A stretch of 61,340 bases of DNA from Actinomycetota bacterium (GCA_009726095.1 WLMZ01000007.1:1-61340); one strand, 5' to 3'. Shown: positions 51,505 through 60,720, counted from the first letter of the stretch. Numbers and translations: made by a program. The notes: generated from the letters alone by a model not told the origin.

Positions 51505-52362
51505 ATGAACAGACACAAGATGACCGGCTCGTGGAGGGATCACGTCGGCAAGGTCGTGGGAGTGCTCGTCGTCGCCAGCCTGGCCGTCGTCGTCGTCGCC
51601 GGCTGCACCTCGCCCAATGAAGCCGAGGATTCGATCGGCACACAGGTCGTCGGCACGGTGGCCGATACCACCACACTCGTTTCGGAGCCGATGGCCACCG
51701 AACCCCCCGCCACGGTGACGGCAGCCACCGAGCAGACAACGGCGCTCTATCCCGACGGTCTACGCAACAAGCGCTATTGCGAGCTGGTGATCGTGAAGAA
51801 GCCGTCGACCGACTTCATTGCCGAGGTGTGGAACACGACGGGCTTCAGTGACTGCCCACAGGCCGACTGGGATGCCATCGATGCCGCCACGACAGCGGCC
51901 GCCGAGGGTGGCCTGGTCGTGTTGAAGAATGGGCCGAGATACTGGACCCTCGACACGGTCACCACGGCCATCCGCGACACGGCGGCCCGCAAGACCTTTG
52001 GCAGCCTCGAGATGTTCCTCGGTACCACCCTGCAGTTCGGCACCTCGTTCCCCGCCCAGAGCGCCTATGTCATCCGGTCGGTGCCACGCGTGACGGTGTT
52101 CCACTATCGGTCCGGCTCCTCGGTGTTCGAGATCACCGACGCTGCCGGGCATGTGTACGTCATGCAGTCATATGCGCTCATCAAGGACGCAACGCTGACC
52201 ATCGACAACCTGGCGTCGATCGGGCCGAAGCTCGCCCTGCCCGAGGGCTGGTCCTACGCCAGTCGTACCTTGACAGCAGACCTCGATGTGCCCGCCGTCG
52301 ACGGTGTTGCCACGGTGATCCAGGACGACCTGCAAAACACCTATCAACTCGAGACGAACTGA
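51505..52362 (+). CDS. Hypothetical lipoprotein
   Basis: 285 aa from the ATG at 51505; the frame continues upstream to 51421 but the signal peptide fits this start. Charged N-terminus, hydrophobic VLVVASLAVVVV, then lipobox VAGC, so a membrane-anchored exported protein. A Thr-rich linker runs to about residue 80. The rest (about 85-285) has several conserved-looking strands (VIKDATLTIDNLASIGPKLALPEGWSYASRTL spans the end) but I do not recognise the family. An early Cys pair (CELVIV, DCPQ) may form a disulfide. A probable promoter element TACAAT lies just upstream. Confidence 0.75.
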   Translation: MNRHKMTGSWRDHVGKVVGVLVVASLAVVVVAGCTSPNEAEDSIGTQVVGTVADTTTLVSEPMATEPPATVTAATEQTTALYPDGLRNKRYCELVIVKKPSTDFIAEVWNTTGFSDCPQADWDAIDAATTAAAEGGLVVLKNGPRYWTLDTVTTAIRDTAARKTFGSLEMFLGTTLQFGTSFPAQSAYVIRSVPRVTVFHYRSGSSVFEITDAAGHVYVMQSYALIKDATLTIDNLASIGPKLALPEGWSYASRTLTADLDVPAVDGVATVIQDDLQNTYQLETN

Positions 52363-52396
52363 CGCACGACATCTCGCCTGCAACGGGTCGGAGCGC

Positions 52397-52747
52397 TCAG
52401 CCGATGTAGCGGTACTGCGTGGTGGCATCGAGGTCGACGGCACGGATCTGCGCGCTGGCGGTAGCGAACAGCCTGCGCAGCGAACGGGTACGAGGACGCC
52501 TGATGCCGTGTTGCTTCGTTCCGGCCTGCGTGATGGCCAGTCGAGAGAACGCGTCGACGGTTGAGACCACCGCGAGCGCAGTGAGACCGCGCTTGTTGTC
52601 GAGATAGAGCGTCTGGTCGAAGATGATCGAAGGGGTGAGCCCAACGGCGATCGCACACGCGGAGACGATGCCCAGTAGCGCCGCGGACTCGATCGAGGTG
52701 ATGACGACCACTTTGTTGGACCGCCACCCAACCCTGCCGAATATCAC
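52397..52747 (-). CDS. Small hypothetical protein with one membrane-like segment
   Basis: About 116 aa if the GTG at 52747 is used; a GTG at 52711, following a GGGTGG stretch, is an alternative (104 aa). The frame is open to a TTG at 52783, but that codon is the first half of a consensus -35 hexamer and is rejected. Residues about 15-40 (VVVITSIESAALLGIVSACAIAVGL) look like a membrane helix, followed by a basic Arg-rich part and a C-terminal YRYIG. No family recognised. Third-position GC is high, supporting real coding. It converges on the upstream lipoprotein gene. Confidence 0.55.
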   Translation of the reverse strand: MIFGRVGWRSNKVVVITSIESAALLGIVSACAIAVGLTPSIIFDQTLYLDNKRGLTALAVVSTVDAFSRLAITQAGTKQHGIRRPRTRSLRRLFATASAQIRAVDLDATTQYRYIG

Positions 52748-52754
52748 ACGAACT

Positions 52755-52783
52755 AAACTATGACCACCCTCGGTACGTGTCAA
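52755..52783 (-). promoter_or_regulatory. Consensus SigA-type promoter TTGACA-17-TAGTTT
   Basis: On the minus strand TTGACA (52783-52778) is followed by exactly 17 bp and then TAGTTT (52760-52755). It lies just ahead of the GTG start at 52747, so the transcript would be leaderless or nearly so if that start is right, and would have a short leader with the start at 52711. It is the clearest housekeeping-type promoter I see in the window. Confidence 0.6.
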
Positions 52784-52941
52784 TGTTCAGCAACCATGTT
52801 GCAACGGACATGAGTTCGTGATGGTGGTCGACTCCGCAGTGCTGCGCGCAGGAATCACAGGTGGAACTTGGATCCGTACCGTTGACGCTGCGACACTCGA
52901 CGTGTCGCGCCTGCAGGCGCCCACAACCGAAGGACGACGTC

Positions 52942-53982
52942 ATGGCCCGCGATATCGCAGCAGACCCCCGCTTGGACCCACGGATCAAGGCGATCCTGTC
53001 GATGATGCCAACGATCAGCGCGAGCGACGTGAACAGCCGCGAGGAGCTACTCGACGACGCGCGTAGCGAGGCACAGGTCCAGACGATGGCGATGTACGCC
53101 GCAGCGATGGACATGTGCGACGTGGAATCGATCGCCCCCTCGGCCGGCTTGCGTATCCACACCGAGCGCGTCACCTCGCAGCCCGATGGCAACCAGATCA
53201 ACATCCAGTTCATCCGCCCCGACACCGACGAGACGCTTGCCTGCGTCTATTACATCCATGGCGGCGGCATGCAGTCATTGTCGTGTTTCGATGGTAACTA
53301 TCGCGCCTGGGGCAAGATCCTCGCCAGCTACGGCGTCGCCGTGGCCATGGTCGATTTCCGCAACGCGCTCATGCCGTCGTCAGTGCCCGAGGTTGCGCCA
53401 TTCCCTGCCGGGCTGAACGATTGTGTTTCCGGCCTGAAGTGGGTGCATGCCAACGCTGCTGCGCTGAACATCGACACCAACCGCGTCATCGTCGCCGGCG
53501 AGAGCGGCGGCGGCAACCTCACGCTCGCCGTGGGACTGCAGCTGAAGCTGGACGGCGACCTCTCGCTGATCACGGGCCTGTACGCGCTGTGTCCCTATAT
53601 CGCCGGTGAGTGGCCACTGGCCTCGAACCCGTCGTCCACCGAGAACAACGGCATCCTGCTCGATCTGCACAGCAACCGCGGCGCGATGGCCTACGGCATC
53701 GAGGCGTTCAACGACCGAAACCCGCTCGCATGGCCGGGCATGGCCACTGATGATGACGTGCGCGGTCTGCCGCCCACGGTGATCAATGTGAACGAATGCG
53801 ATCCGCTGCGCGACGAGGGAATCGCCTTCTATCGTTTGCTGATCGCCAACGGTGTGAATGCCCGCTGCCGACAGATGATGGGCACCATGCACGGCACCGA
53901 GATCTTCCCGATTGCGTGCCCCGACATCAGCCACGACACCGCACGCGACATCACGGCGTTCGCCCGAGGGCCTCAGCGCTGA
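52942..53982 (+). CDS. Alpha/beta-hydrolase, HSL-type esterase
   Basis: 346 aa from the ATG at 52942, with AAGGA about 8 bases upstream; the frame is open back to 52861. Hormone-sensitive lipase family: the oxyanion motif HGGG at 106-109 (YYIHGGGM) and the nucleophile Ser188 in GESGGG. Asp in NVNECDPLRDEG and His in TMHGTE complete the triad. The N-terminal about 75 residues form the helical cap. It hydrolyses small carboxylic esters; the natural substrate cannot be deduced. No signal peptide. It diverges from the small hypothetical gene. Confidence 0.9.
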   Translation: MARDIAADPRLDPRIKAILSMMPTISASDVNSREELLDDARSEAQVQTMAMYAAAMDMCDVESIAPSAGLRIHTERVTSQPDGNQINIQFIRPDTDETLACVYYIHGGGMQSLSCFDGNYRAWGKILASYGVAVAMVDFRNALMPSSVPEVAPFPAGLNDCVSGLKWVHANAAALNIDTNRVIVAGESGGGNLTLAVGLQLKLDGDLSLITGLYALCPYIAGEWPLASNPSSTENNGILLDLHSNRGAMAYGIEAFNDRNPLAWPGMATDDDVRGLPPTVINVNECDPLRDEGIAFYRLLIANGVNARCRQMMGTMHGTEIFPIACPDISHDTARDITAFARGPQR

Positions 53983-54028
53983 GACCGACGCGCTCGGGTA
54001 CTGGGGCGCGGTCCCGCACCGACGACGC

Positions 54029-54862
54029 CTACGAGCGGATGTCCTTGCGCTGGAACCACAGGACCGCCGCCGTGCCGAACACCACGAAGTAGGCGAACTG
54101 CACCACGATGCCTGCGACCATGTCAGCTGAATACGTGTTCTGCGTGAACATGGTCTCCCACGCGCCGAGGTAGTGGGTGGGGAACGCGTAACGGGCAACG
54201 CCCAGCTGGCTGATGCTGTCGAGGATCTCCGACACGATGTACACGCCGACGGTCGCGCCGATCGCACTGGCAGCGGTGTCAGTGAGCGTGGAGAACAGGG
54301 TGCCGATGGCGAGTAGTGCGCTGAAGCCGAACGCAACGTATGCGGTGGCGACGACGACACGCAGCAGGAGGGCGCCGGTGCTGAGCTCGAAGCCGCCCGC
54401 AACGCCGCCGATCCCGGGCACCGTTGCGCTGTGCACACCGAACAAGATGACGCCAGCGACCAGCGCTGCCAGCGTGACCAGGATGGTGGCCGCCCAGATG
54501 AGGACGCCCGAGACGAAGGCCTTGGCGACCAGCAGCCGCCCGCGAGGGACAGGGCGCATCAGCAGGTAGCGCAGGTTGCCCCAGCTGGAATCACTGGCCA
54601 CAGCATCGCCGGCAAAAGTGCCGGCGATCACGATGAGCAGGAACCCGCTCGTTGCGCTGAGAACAGCGGCGGGTACGAGCAGGCCGCTCTGCGACGCCAG
54701 ACGGAACAGACCGTCGCCCCGGTCGCCCCGGTCGGGGCGGTCGCCGCGGGCGTTGATGGCAACCACGATGAGGGTGGGGAGCCCGATGAGCAGCAGGGCG
54801 ATGATCGCCGTACGGGTGCGCCGCGCCGCCTTGATGAACTCGGTGCGGATCAGGGCGATCAT
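54029..54862 (-). CDS. ABC-2 type transporter permease
   Basis: 277 aa from the ATG at 54862, which overlaps the ATPase gene stop as ATGA. Starts with MIALIRTEFIKAARRTRT, the usual cytoplasmic start of ABC-2 permeases, followed by six hydrophobic segments (ALLLIGLPTLIVVAI, VSGVLIWAATILVTLAALVAGVI, VVATAYVAFGFSALLAIG and others). The short end WFQRKDIRS is typical. Together with the upstream ATPase it forms an exporter for an unknown substrate such as a lipid, antibiotic or polymer. Confidence 0.9.
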   Translation of the reverse strand: MIALIRTEFIKAARRTRTAIIALLLIGLPTLIVVAINARGDRPDRGDRGDGLFRLASQSGLLVPAAVLSATSGFLLIVIAGTFAGDAVASDSSWGNLRYLLMRPVPRGRLLVAKAFVSGVLIWAATILVTLAALVAGVILFGVHSATVPGIGGVAGGFELSTGALLLRVVVATAYVAFGFSALLAIGTLFSTLTDTAASAIGATVGVYIVSEILDSISQLGVARYAFPTHYLGAWETMFTQNTYSADMVAGIVVQFAYFVVFGTAAVLWFQRKDIRS

Positions 54863-55806
54863 GACGACACCGCCGATCCCTGGTGCTGACGTTGGGCATC
54901 GTCGGCGTCGCCGGCGGCAAGCAGATCGAGGAAGGCATCCTCGAGCCCCTGGGTGGGCATGATCGTCTGCAGATGAACACCAGCGGCGATCAGCGCAGCC
55001 GACACGTCGGATCGTCGGCCGTCGCACATCTCCATCACCAGCCCATCGCCCTGGGTCTGCACTGCCGTCACCTGGGGGAGCGTGCTCAACAGCTGTAACG
55101 CCCGCTGGCGCTCGTTGGCATCGACCTCGACATAGATCGACTTGGTCGCGCCGATCAATTCGCTCACGGTGCCGCTGGTGATCAGCCGGCCGTGGTTCAT
55201 GACCAACACATGGCTGCAGGTCTGCTCGACCTCGCTGAGGTGATGGCTGGACAACAACACGGTCGCGCCGTGGCTGGTGAGCCGGCCGATGAGTTCGCGG
55301 ATCTCGCGGATCTCACCGGGGTCGAGACCGTTGGTCGGCTCGTCGAGCACGAGCAGTTCGGGCCTGCCCAACAGCAGCCGGGCGAACCCGAGGCGCTGTT
55401 TCATGCCCTGTGAATACGTCTTCACTGTACGGTGGACAGCATCACCGAGGCCTGCGATGGCCAATGCCCCATCGAGGTCGGCGTCGCGCATGTGCGCCCC
55501 GCCGGCCTCCCACCACAGGCGCAGGTTGCGCATGCCCGACAGGTGTGGCACGAACGCTGCCTGCTCCACCATCGCCCCGACGTGCAACAGCTCACTACAG
55601 CTGGGCGTGACCGTGCTGCCGAACAGTCGCGTGGACCCCCGGCTTGGTCGTTCGAGGCCCATCAGGACACGCAACGTTGTTGTCTTCCCTGCGCCGTTGG
55701 GCCCCAACAGGCCGTACACCTGACCTCGCTCGATGCTGAAGCTGAGGTCCTCGACGGCACTCACATCACCGAAGGTCTTCCACAGACCCTCGACCTCGAC
55801 GACCAT
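54859..55806 (-). CDS. ABC-2 type transporter ATP-binding protein
   Basis: 315 aa from the ATG at 55806; an upstream ATG at 55863 gives a poorer, non-homologous N-terminus. Walker A GPNGAGKTT, signature YSQGMKQRLG (the common ABC-2 variant of LSGGQ), Walker B LLVLDEPTNGLDP with catalytic Glu, and an H-loop SSHHLSEVE. A C-terminal domain of about 90 residues follows, as in CcmA/drug-resistance type ATPases. It energises the permease downstream, with which it overlaps by four bases. Confidence 0.92.
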   Translation of the reverse strand: MVVEVEGLWKTFGDVSAVEDLSFSIERGQVYGLLGPNGAGKTTTLRVLMGLERPSRGSTRLFGSTVTPSCSELLHVGAMVEQAAFVPHLSGMRNLRLWWEAGGAHMRDADLDGALAIAGLGDAVHRTVKTYSQGMKQRLGFARLLLGRPELLVLDEPTNGLDPGEIREIRELIGRLTSHGATVLLSSHHLSEVEQTCSHVLVMNHGRLITSGTVSELIGATKSIYVEVDANERQRALQLLSTLPQVTAVQTQGDGLVMEMCDGRRSDVSAALIAAGVHLQTIMPTQGLEDAFLDLLAAGDADDAQRQHQGSAVSS

Positions 55807-55995
55807 CTCAGCCACGTTCGCCCACTTTCGCCACGCCCGCGCTGGCCAGAACGGCCGTCGCAACGGTCACGGACCGCGTTCGAACACTAGATGCTGCGAC
55901 GCGCTGGTGCTGGTCAGGCGCCACGAGGGTTGGTCCGTCTGGTGCGACTCTGCTTATCATGGTGAATTCTTCAGTGACGTAGGAAGCGGGAAGCC

Positions 55996-56655
55996 ATGTC
56001 AGTCGCCACCACCACCACCAACACCACCGTGCTCGCCGGCCGGCTGTGGGCTCCTCCGAGCGAGCGCACCCAGGCGGTTGTTCGCACTGCAGCGTTGGTG
56101 CTGGGCTTCGCACTGCTCACCGCCGCACTTGCTCAGTTCAGGATCCATCTCGGCTTCACCCCGGTGCCGATCACCGGCCAGACATTGGGCGTACTGCTTG
56201 CGGGCGGCGCGCTCGGCTGGCGGCTGGGAGCTGCATCGCAACTGGTGTATTTCCTGCTCGGCCTCATCGGCCTGCCGTTCTACGCGGGCGGCAAGGGCGG
56301 CTGGACCAACGGCACCGGCGGCACCTTCGGCTACTTCATCGGCTTCATTGTTGCCGCAGCGCTCATCGGCTATCTGGCCGAGCGTCGCCAAGACCGCAAC
56401 GTGCTCAGCTGCTGGGCGGCCATGGCCTTTGGTTCGGTCATCGTCTACGTCTGCGGCGCCGGCTGGTTGGCGCTCAAGTACAACTACCCCATCGCAACTG
56501 GCGATGTGAACCCCGAGATAATCGGCGATCAGAACGCCATCTCATCCGGTGTCACACCATTCTTGATCGGAGATTTCGTCAAGCTGGTCCTGGCCGGTGC
56601 GATGCTGCCGGCCGCCTGGGCCATTGCCGACCGCAGCGCTCCTCCTACCGAATAG
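55996..56655 (+). CDS. bioY: Biotin transporter BioY (ECF S component)
   Basis: 219 aa from the ATG at 55996, with GGAAG about 10 bases upstream. A Thr-rich start is followed by six membrane segments with BioY hallmarks: FTPVPITGQTLGVLLAGGALGWRLG and the GGTFGYFIGFI loop. The segment TPFLIGDFVKLVLAGAMLPAAW near the end is also typical. It captures biotin at high affinity. No EcfA/EcfT gene is next to it, so it works either alone or with a shared energising module. It diverges from the ABC-2 ATPase gene. Confidence 0.93.
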   Translation: MSVATTTTNTTVLAGRLWAPPSERTQAVVRTAALVLGFALLTAALAQFRIHLGFTPVPITGQTLGVLLAGGALGWRLGAASQLVYFLLGLIGLPFYAGGKGGWTNGTGGTFGYFIGFIVAAALIGYLAERRQDRNVLSCWAAMAFGSVIVYVCGAGWLALKYNYPIATGDVNPEIIGDQNAISSGVTPFLIGDFVKLVLAGAMLPAAWAIADRSAPPTE

Positions 56656-56711
56656 TGCAACCGACGCCCGGTGGGGCGTACGGCGTGGCCGGGAGGGCGT
56701 AGATTGCTGGT

Positions 56712-57419
56712 ATGCCACGCAGCAACTCGGGTGAGATGGAACTTGCACAGATGTTCGCCGAGGTGTCTCGCACACTTCTGGACCAGCGCGATGTGCAGTC
56801 GACGCTGAACCGCATCGTGCAACTCGCCCAGGCAAACCTGAAGAACGCTGAATCCGTCGGCGTGACCATCATCAAAGGCCGCAAGATCGAATCGCCCGCC
56901 TCGAGCGGCGAACTGGCCCTGCTGGTGGATCGGTTGCAGGAGCTGACTGATCAGGGGCCGTGCCTCGATGCGCTCCGCAACCATGAGGTCGTGCTGATCA
57001 GCGACCTGGAGTCGGATACGCGGTGGCCAGAGTTTGCCAGACGAGCCCACAACGAGGCCGGCGTCAGCAGCATCATGTCCCTGCGGCTCTTCGTCCACGA
57101 GGACACCATTGGATCGTTGAATGTGTATTCCACGCAGCGTGATGCCTTCGACGACAAGGGCCTGGCGCTCGGCGCCATCTTTGCCACGCATGCCGCCGTG
57201 GCGATCGCACGGTCGCGTCGTGAGGCGAACCTGGAACTGAAAGCTGACAGCCGCGACCTCATCGGGCGGGCGAAGGGCATTCTGATGGCTCAGCGCCATG
57301 TCACCGACGAACAGGCATTCGCGCTGCTGCGCGAAGCGTCGCAACGGTTGAACGTGAAGCTGGTGAAGATCGCCGATGACGTGACGTTCACCGGAGACCT
57401 GCCGAGGCCGGTTGCCTGA
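56712..57419 (+). CDS. GAF-ANTAR domain RNA-binding antitermination regulator
   Basis: 235 aa. A GAF sensor domain at about residues 10-165 (LNRIVQLAQANLKNAESVGVTII, DTIGSLNVYS) is followed by an ANTAR domain at about 180-225 (LIGRAKGILMAQRHVTDEQAFALLREASQRLN). ANTAR domains bind paired hairpins in nascent RNA and prevent termination, typically once the sensor is triggered. It is common in actinobacteria. No histidine kinase or obvious target leader is beside it. Followed by a strong hairpin terminator. Confidence 0.92.
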   Translation: MPRSNSGEMELAQMFAEVSRTLLDQRDVQSTLNRIVQLAQANLKNAESVGVTIIKGRKIESPASSGELALLVDRLQELTDQGPCLDALRNHEVVLISDLESDTRWPEFARRAHNEAGVSSIMSLRLFVHEDTIGSLNVYSTQRDAFDDKGLALGAIFATHAAVAIARSRREANLELKADSRDLIGRAKGILMAQRHVTDEQAFALLREASQRLNVKLVKIADDVTFTGDLPRPVA

Positions 57420-57429
57420 ACAACATGCA

Positions 57430-57466
57430 GAAATGCCGGCGCACGATCAACGTGCACCGGCATTTC
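57430..57466. terminator. Hairpin terminator between convergent genes
   Basis: Inverted repeat with a 10-bp outer stem (GAAATGCCGG/CCGGCATTTC), one mismatch and a 5-bp inner stem GCACG/CGTGC around a five-base loop. It begins 10 bases after the GAF-ANTAR stop; the facing lipoprotein gene ends at 57522. The downstream sequence is moderately T-rich, and AAA/TTT at the stem base would support termination in both directions. Confidence 0.85.
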
Positions 57467-57521
57467 TCGGTTGGTATTTCGTTTGTGCCGCTGGTGAGCG
57501 GCCCTGGATCTCAGGTCACGA

Positions 57522-58415
57522 TCAACTGACGGTGGTGCTCGGAGGTGTCGTGGTGGTCGTGGTGGTCGTGGGCGGGACCGGCAGTTCCTTGATCGTGAAG
57601 TCGCTGTGTCGCAGTGGCACGACGCAGTCATTCCCGGCTCCAAAGTTGCCGCCAGTGATCTCGCCGATGTTGGTGACGCTGGGCATCACGCCGCCAGAAA
57701 TCGTGCAGGTTGCGTAGCTGTACGGGGTCTGGCCGTCGAGCACGCCCGCTGTCGGGGTCATGCCGGTGTAGGGGCCGCACAGCGTGGTGAAGAACAACAT
57801 GTCACCGTTGCCATCGGGACGACCGTTCTGGTTGGAGTCGGCCAGTAGGACAAGGGCAATGCCGGACATTGGATCCTTGGCTGCACGGCCGAGTGCAGAC
57901 TTCAGGCTTGCGGCCCCGTTGAGGCTTGCCAGCGGTGCACCGTTCAAAAATGCGCAATCACTCTGCGCGATGGGATTGTTCGGGTAATACGCCGTATCCA
58001 TGGAGCGATAGGTGAGAATGCCCACCCAGCATGTTGGAGTCGATTGTGGGTTCTGCGTCGGTGCGTTTGGTCCGCAGCTGGTCGGTACGGATCCACCAAT
58101 GGCCAGGCTGGGCATGCCCGGTTGGAGGAAGCCGTCGAAGGACAGTTTGACGCCACGCGGCCATGCCGTGTTGGTGCCGCGATCCTGCAGGCTGCCGCCG
58201 AGTTGATACATGTTGAAGTCCATGCCACTGCAATTTGAGTGAGGCAACTTGCAGACAGACTTTGTGTCGATCCTGATCTCGGCCTTGGCCCTTGGTTGAA
58301 TCGGAGACGAGTAGTCGCCGTGGCCCTTGAGTTCGGCTGGAACCAGGCCGCAACCGGCAGCCAGCAAACCGAGGCCGAGCACTGCAGCAAGCAGTCGTCG
58401 TGGAGTATTGAACAT
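57522..58415 (-). CDS. Hypothetical lipoprotein
   Basis: 297 aa from the ATG at 58415, with AGGA about 6 bases upstream; the open frame to 58640 is non-coding. N-terminus MFNTPRRLLAAVLGLGLLAAGCG is a signal with lipobox (LAAGC). Beyond it, several Cys residues (VCKLPHSNC, SCGPN, DCAF, TLCGP, ATC, DCVVP) suggest disulfides. A segment LLADSNQNGRPDGNGDMLFF resembles a calcium-binding loop. The end is a Thr/Pro run (PVPPTTTTTTTTPPSTT), encoded by a short GGT/CGT repeat. I do not recognise the family. Membrane-anchored and exported. Confidence 0.75.
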   Translation of the reverse strand: MFNTPRRLLAAVLGLGLLAAGCGLVPAELKGHGDYSSPIQPRAKAEIRIDTKSVCKLPHSNCSGMDFNMYQLGGSLQDRGTNTAWPRGVKLSFDGFLQPGMPSLAIGGSVPTSCGPNAPTQNPQSTPTCWVGILTYRSMDTAYYPNNPIAQSDCAFLNGAPLASLNGAASLKSALGRAAKDPMSGIALVLLADSNQNGRPDGNGDMLFFTTLCGPYTGMTPTAGVLDGQTPYSYATCTISGGVMPSVTNIGEITGGNFGAGNDCVVPLRHSDFTIKELPVPPTTTTTTTTPPSTTVS

Positions 58416-58638
58416 ACGTGGTCCTGACGTAGATGGGCAAACACAATAAATTACCACGAATTGCCCACGCGATGGTCTCTCTCGGTGCCGCTGCCGACAG
58501 TGCGGCCGATGCATCGGCCCGAACCCCGGTGTGGGGGCAGTGACGTTCGGCCCTTGCGGCATCGACGGCGGTGGTTCACTCTGACGGTGTGCGGGCCGTG
58601 CCGGTGCCGGGTCCGCACGCTGACCGCTGAGGTGACGC

Positions 58639-59997
58639 ATGTTGTTCTCGAATCGTGTCGATGCGGGCCGGCGGCTGGCGCAGCGTTTGCACCGTTTCCG
58701 GGGTCAGGACGTGGTCGTGCTCGGCCTTCCGCGTGGTGGTGTGCTGGTGGCGTTCGAAGTAGCGCTCGAACTCGGTGCGCCGCTGGACGTGATCGTGGTG
58801 CGCAAGCTTGGCGTGCCCTTCCAACAAGAGCTGGGAATGGGCGCCATCGGCGAAGGGGGCGTTCGGGTGCTCAACCCCGATGTCGTGCGGATCGCCAACG
58901 TGAGCGATGCGGACATTGATGCGGTCGAGCAGCGCGAGCGGGTTGAACTTGTCCGGCGCGCCGACCGCTTCCGGCGCGGGCGGCCCCGGGTGCCGTTGGA
59001 GGGACGCGTTGCCTTGATCATCGACGATGGCATCGCCACGGGCTCAACGGCCAAGGCCGCGTGCCGGGTGGCGCGTGCGCTGGGGGCCGGGCGCGTGGTG
59101 GTTGCCGTGCCGGTGGCGCCCACCGACTGGACGACACAGCTCGCCGCCGATGCCGACGAGTTGGTCTGCCTCGAGACCCCCGAGAACTTCTTCGCTGTCG
59201 GGCAGTGGTATGCGGATTTCTCGCAAACCACCGATGACGAGGTCGTTGGTTGCCTCGAACGTGCAGCGGCCTGCGAGCTTGGCCCATCGGCGCCGGGGCG
59301 AGCGAGGGCCGTGTCCGGTGCTGCGATGGACGACCTCATGGGGATCGATCGCGAGGTCTCGGTGCATGCAGGGCCGGTGTGGCTCGCCGGGCAACTGAGC
59401 GTGCCCGAGCAGGCCATCGGCGTTGCGGTCTTCGCCCACGGGAGCGGCAGCAGCCGGCTCAGCCCGCGCAACCGGTTCGTGGCTGACGTATTGAACCGGG
59501 CAGGCATCGGGACCCTGCTCTTTGATCTTCTCACCCTCGACGAGGAGACGGACCGGCGCAACGTGTTCGACATCGAACTGCTCGCCCAGCGACTCGCCGA
59601 CGCCACCATCTGGCTGCATGCGCAGCCCCGGGCTCGCCAGCTGCCGTTCGGCTATTTCGGAGCCAGTACCGGCGCGGCGGCTGCGCTCTGGGCGGCCACG
59701 CTCGAGGGTATCGACGTTGCGGCCGTCGTGTCCCGTGGCGGCCGACCCGATCTGGCCGGGCCCCGTCTGTCCCGTGTCTCTGTGCCAACGCTGCTCATCG
59801 TGGGCAGCGAGGACGACGCCGTGCTCGACCTGAACCGCAGCGCCCAAGCGATGCTGCGGTGCGAGAACCACCTCGCCGTGGTGTCAGGCGCCACGCACCT
59901 GTTCGAGGAACCCGGCACCCTCGCCAAGGCGGCAGAGCTGTCTCGAGACTGGTTCCTGCACCACCTGAACGCTGGCGGCACCGGCCCGAAACCGTGA
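58639..59997 (+). CDS. Phosphoribosyltransferase fused to dienelactone-hydrolase-like alpha/beta hydrolase
   Basis: 452 aa. The N-terminal phosphoribosyltransferase-like domain (about 1-215) has the PRPP loop IIDDGIATGSTA, with Asp129-Asp130, and an early GLPRGGV strand. The C-terminal alpha/beta hydrolase (about 235-445) has FAHGSGSS and the nucleophile elbow GASTGAAAA; a late SEDDAVLD and GATHLFEE complete a triad. Each domain also exists separately, and this fusion is seen in other bacteria, but the reaction is unknown. No signal peptide. Function not assigned. Confidence 0.85.
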   Translation: MLFSNRVDAGRRLAQRLHRFRGQDVVVLGLPRGGVLVAFEVALELGAPLDVIVVRKLGVPFQQELGMGAIGEGGVRVLNPDVVRIANVSDADIDAVEQRERVELVRRADRFRRGRPRVPLEGRVALIIDDGIATGSTAKAACRVARALGAGRVVVAVPVAPTDWTTQLAADADELVCLETPENFFAVGQWYADFSQTTDDEVVGCLERAAACELGPSAPGRARAVSGAAMDDLMGIDREVSVHAGPVWLAGQLSVPEQAIGVAVFAHGSGSSRLSPRNRFVADVLNRAGIGTLLFDLLTLDEETDRRNVFDIELLAQRLADATIWLHAQPRARQLPFGYFGASTGAAAALWAATLEGIDVAAVVSRGGRPDLAGPRLSRVSVPTLLIVGSEDDAVLDLNRSAQAMLRCENHLAVVSGATHLFEEPGTLAKAAELSRDWFLHHLNAGGTGPKP

Positions 59998-60069
59998 TCG
60001 GTGCGTGCCAGCACCAGATGCCGAGGTCGCAGTCGATACGCCGCGCTGGTTCCGCACCAGTCGGTCGTC

Positions 60070-60513
60070 CTACCAGCGGGTGTGGTTGGCCCACCAGGCG
60101 CGCAGGCAGACCCAGAGGGTGACGAGCTCGACGAACAGCGATGCCAGACCGAGCGGCTCGCTCCAGTTGCCGATGTCTTCGCTGGCATTGGGCATGCCCA
60201 CGGTGCGGTTGACCACGAAGCCGAACACGACCAGAGCGGCCAGACCGGCAGCGGCCAGCAGCGCACGCGGGTCGTGCCGTGTTGCGTTGATCTCAGCGAG
60301 TGCCAGCGCGGCAGCAATGACGAGGACGTAGCCGATGCCGAGGTAGCGGGCCTCAGACCATTTCCCGGGCAGATCGAGGACATGGATCAATGCGATGCCG
60401 AGCAGGCCAACGGTGCTGGCGGCTCGATACACGGCGCTGGTGATCTCACGGTGGATGACGGCGGGCTCGACGACCGAAGGGGCCGCCGATTGGTAGGTAT
60501 CGGTCAGTGACAT
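60070..60513 (-). CDS. Small integral membrane protein, unknown family
   Basis: 147 aa from the ATG at 60513; the frame is open to 60732 but that part overlaps the divergent DUF3048 start. Four hydrophobic segments are visible: STVGLLGIALIHVLDL, YLGIGYVLVIAAALALAEI, LLAAAGLAALVVFGFVVNR, and LASLFVELVTLWVCLRAWW. The C-terminus is short and basic. No catalytic motif. It converges on the phosphoribosyltransferase-hydrolase gene. Confidence 0.7.
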   Translation of the reverse strand: MSLTDTYQSAAPSVVEPAVIHREITSAVYRAASTVGLLGIALIHVLDLPGKWSEARYLGIGYVLVIAAALALAEINATRHDPRALLAAAGLAALVVFGFVVNRTVGMPNASEDIGNWSEPLGLASLFVELVTLWVCLRAWWANHTRW

Positions 60514-60720
60514 CTTCGGAACGCTCTTGGTGTCGCTGGACGTGGGAAAGCTGGACGGGCCTTTCTTACCAAGTTTTAGCACTGACCTTACTTTGCGGGA
60601 TGTGGTGCCCGTTTCGTGCCGACTGGCGGCGGGCGGATGACCCACCCGGGCTCGTCGGTTTGGCAGACTGCCGTTCGCCAGACCGCCGCATCGATGCCTT
60701 GATTGGAAACCTGCCTCCGC

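Noticed and set aside
52748..52783. TTG start at 52783 for the small hypothetical protein
   Set aside because: The TTG is part of a consensus -35 hexamer followed at 17 bp by TAGTTT, so this stretch is promoter and not coding.
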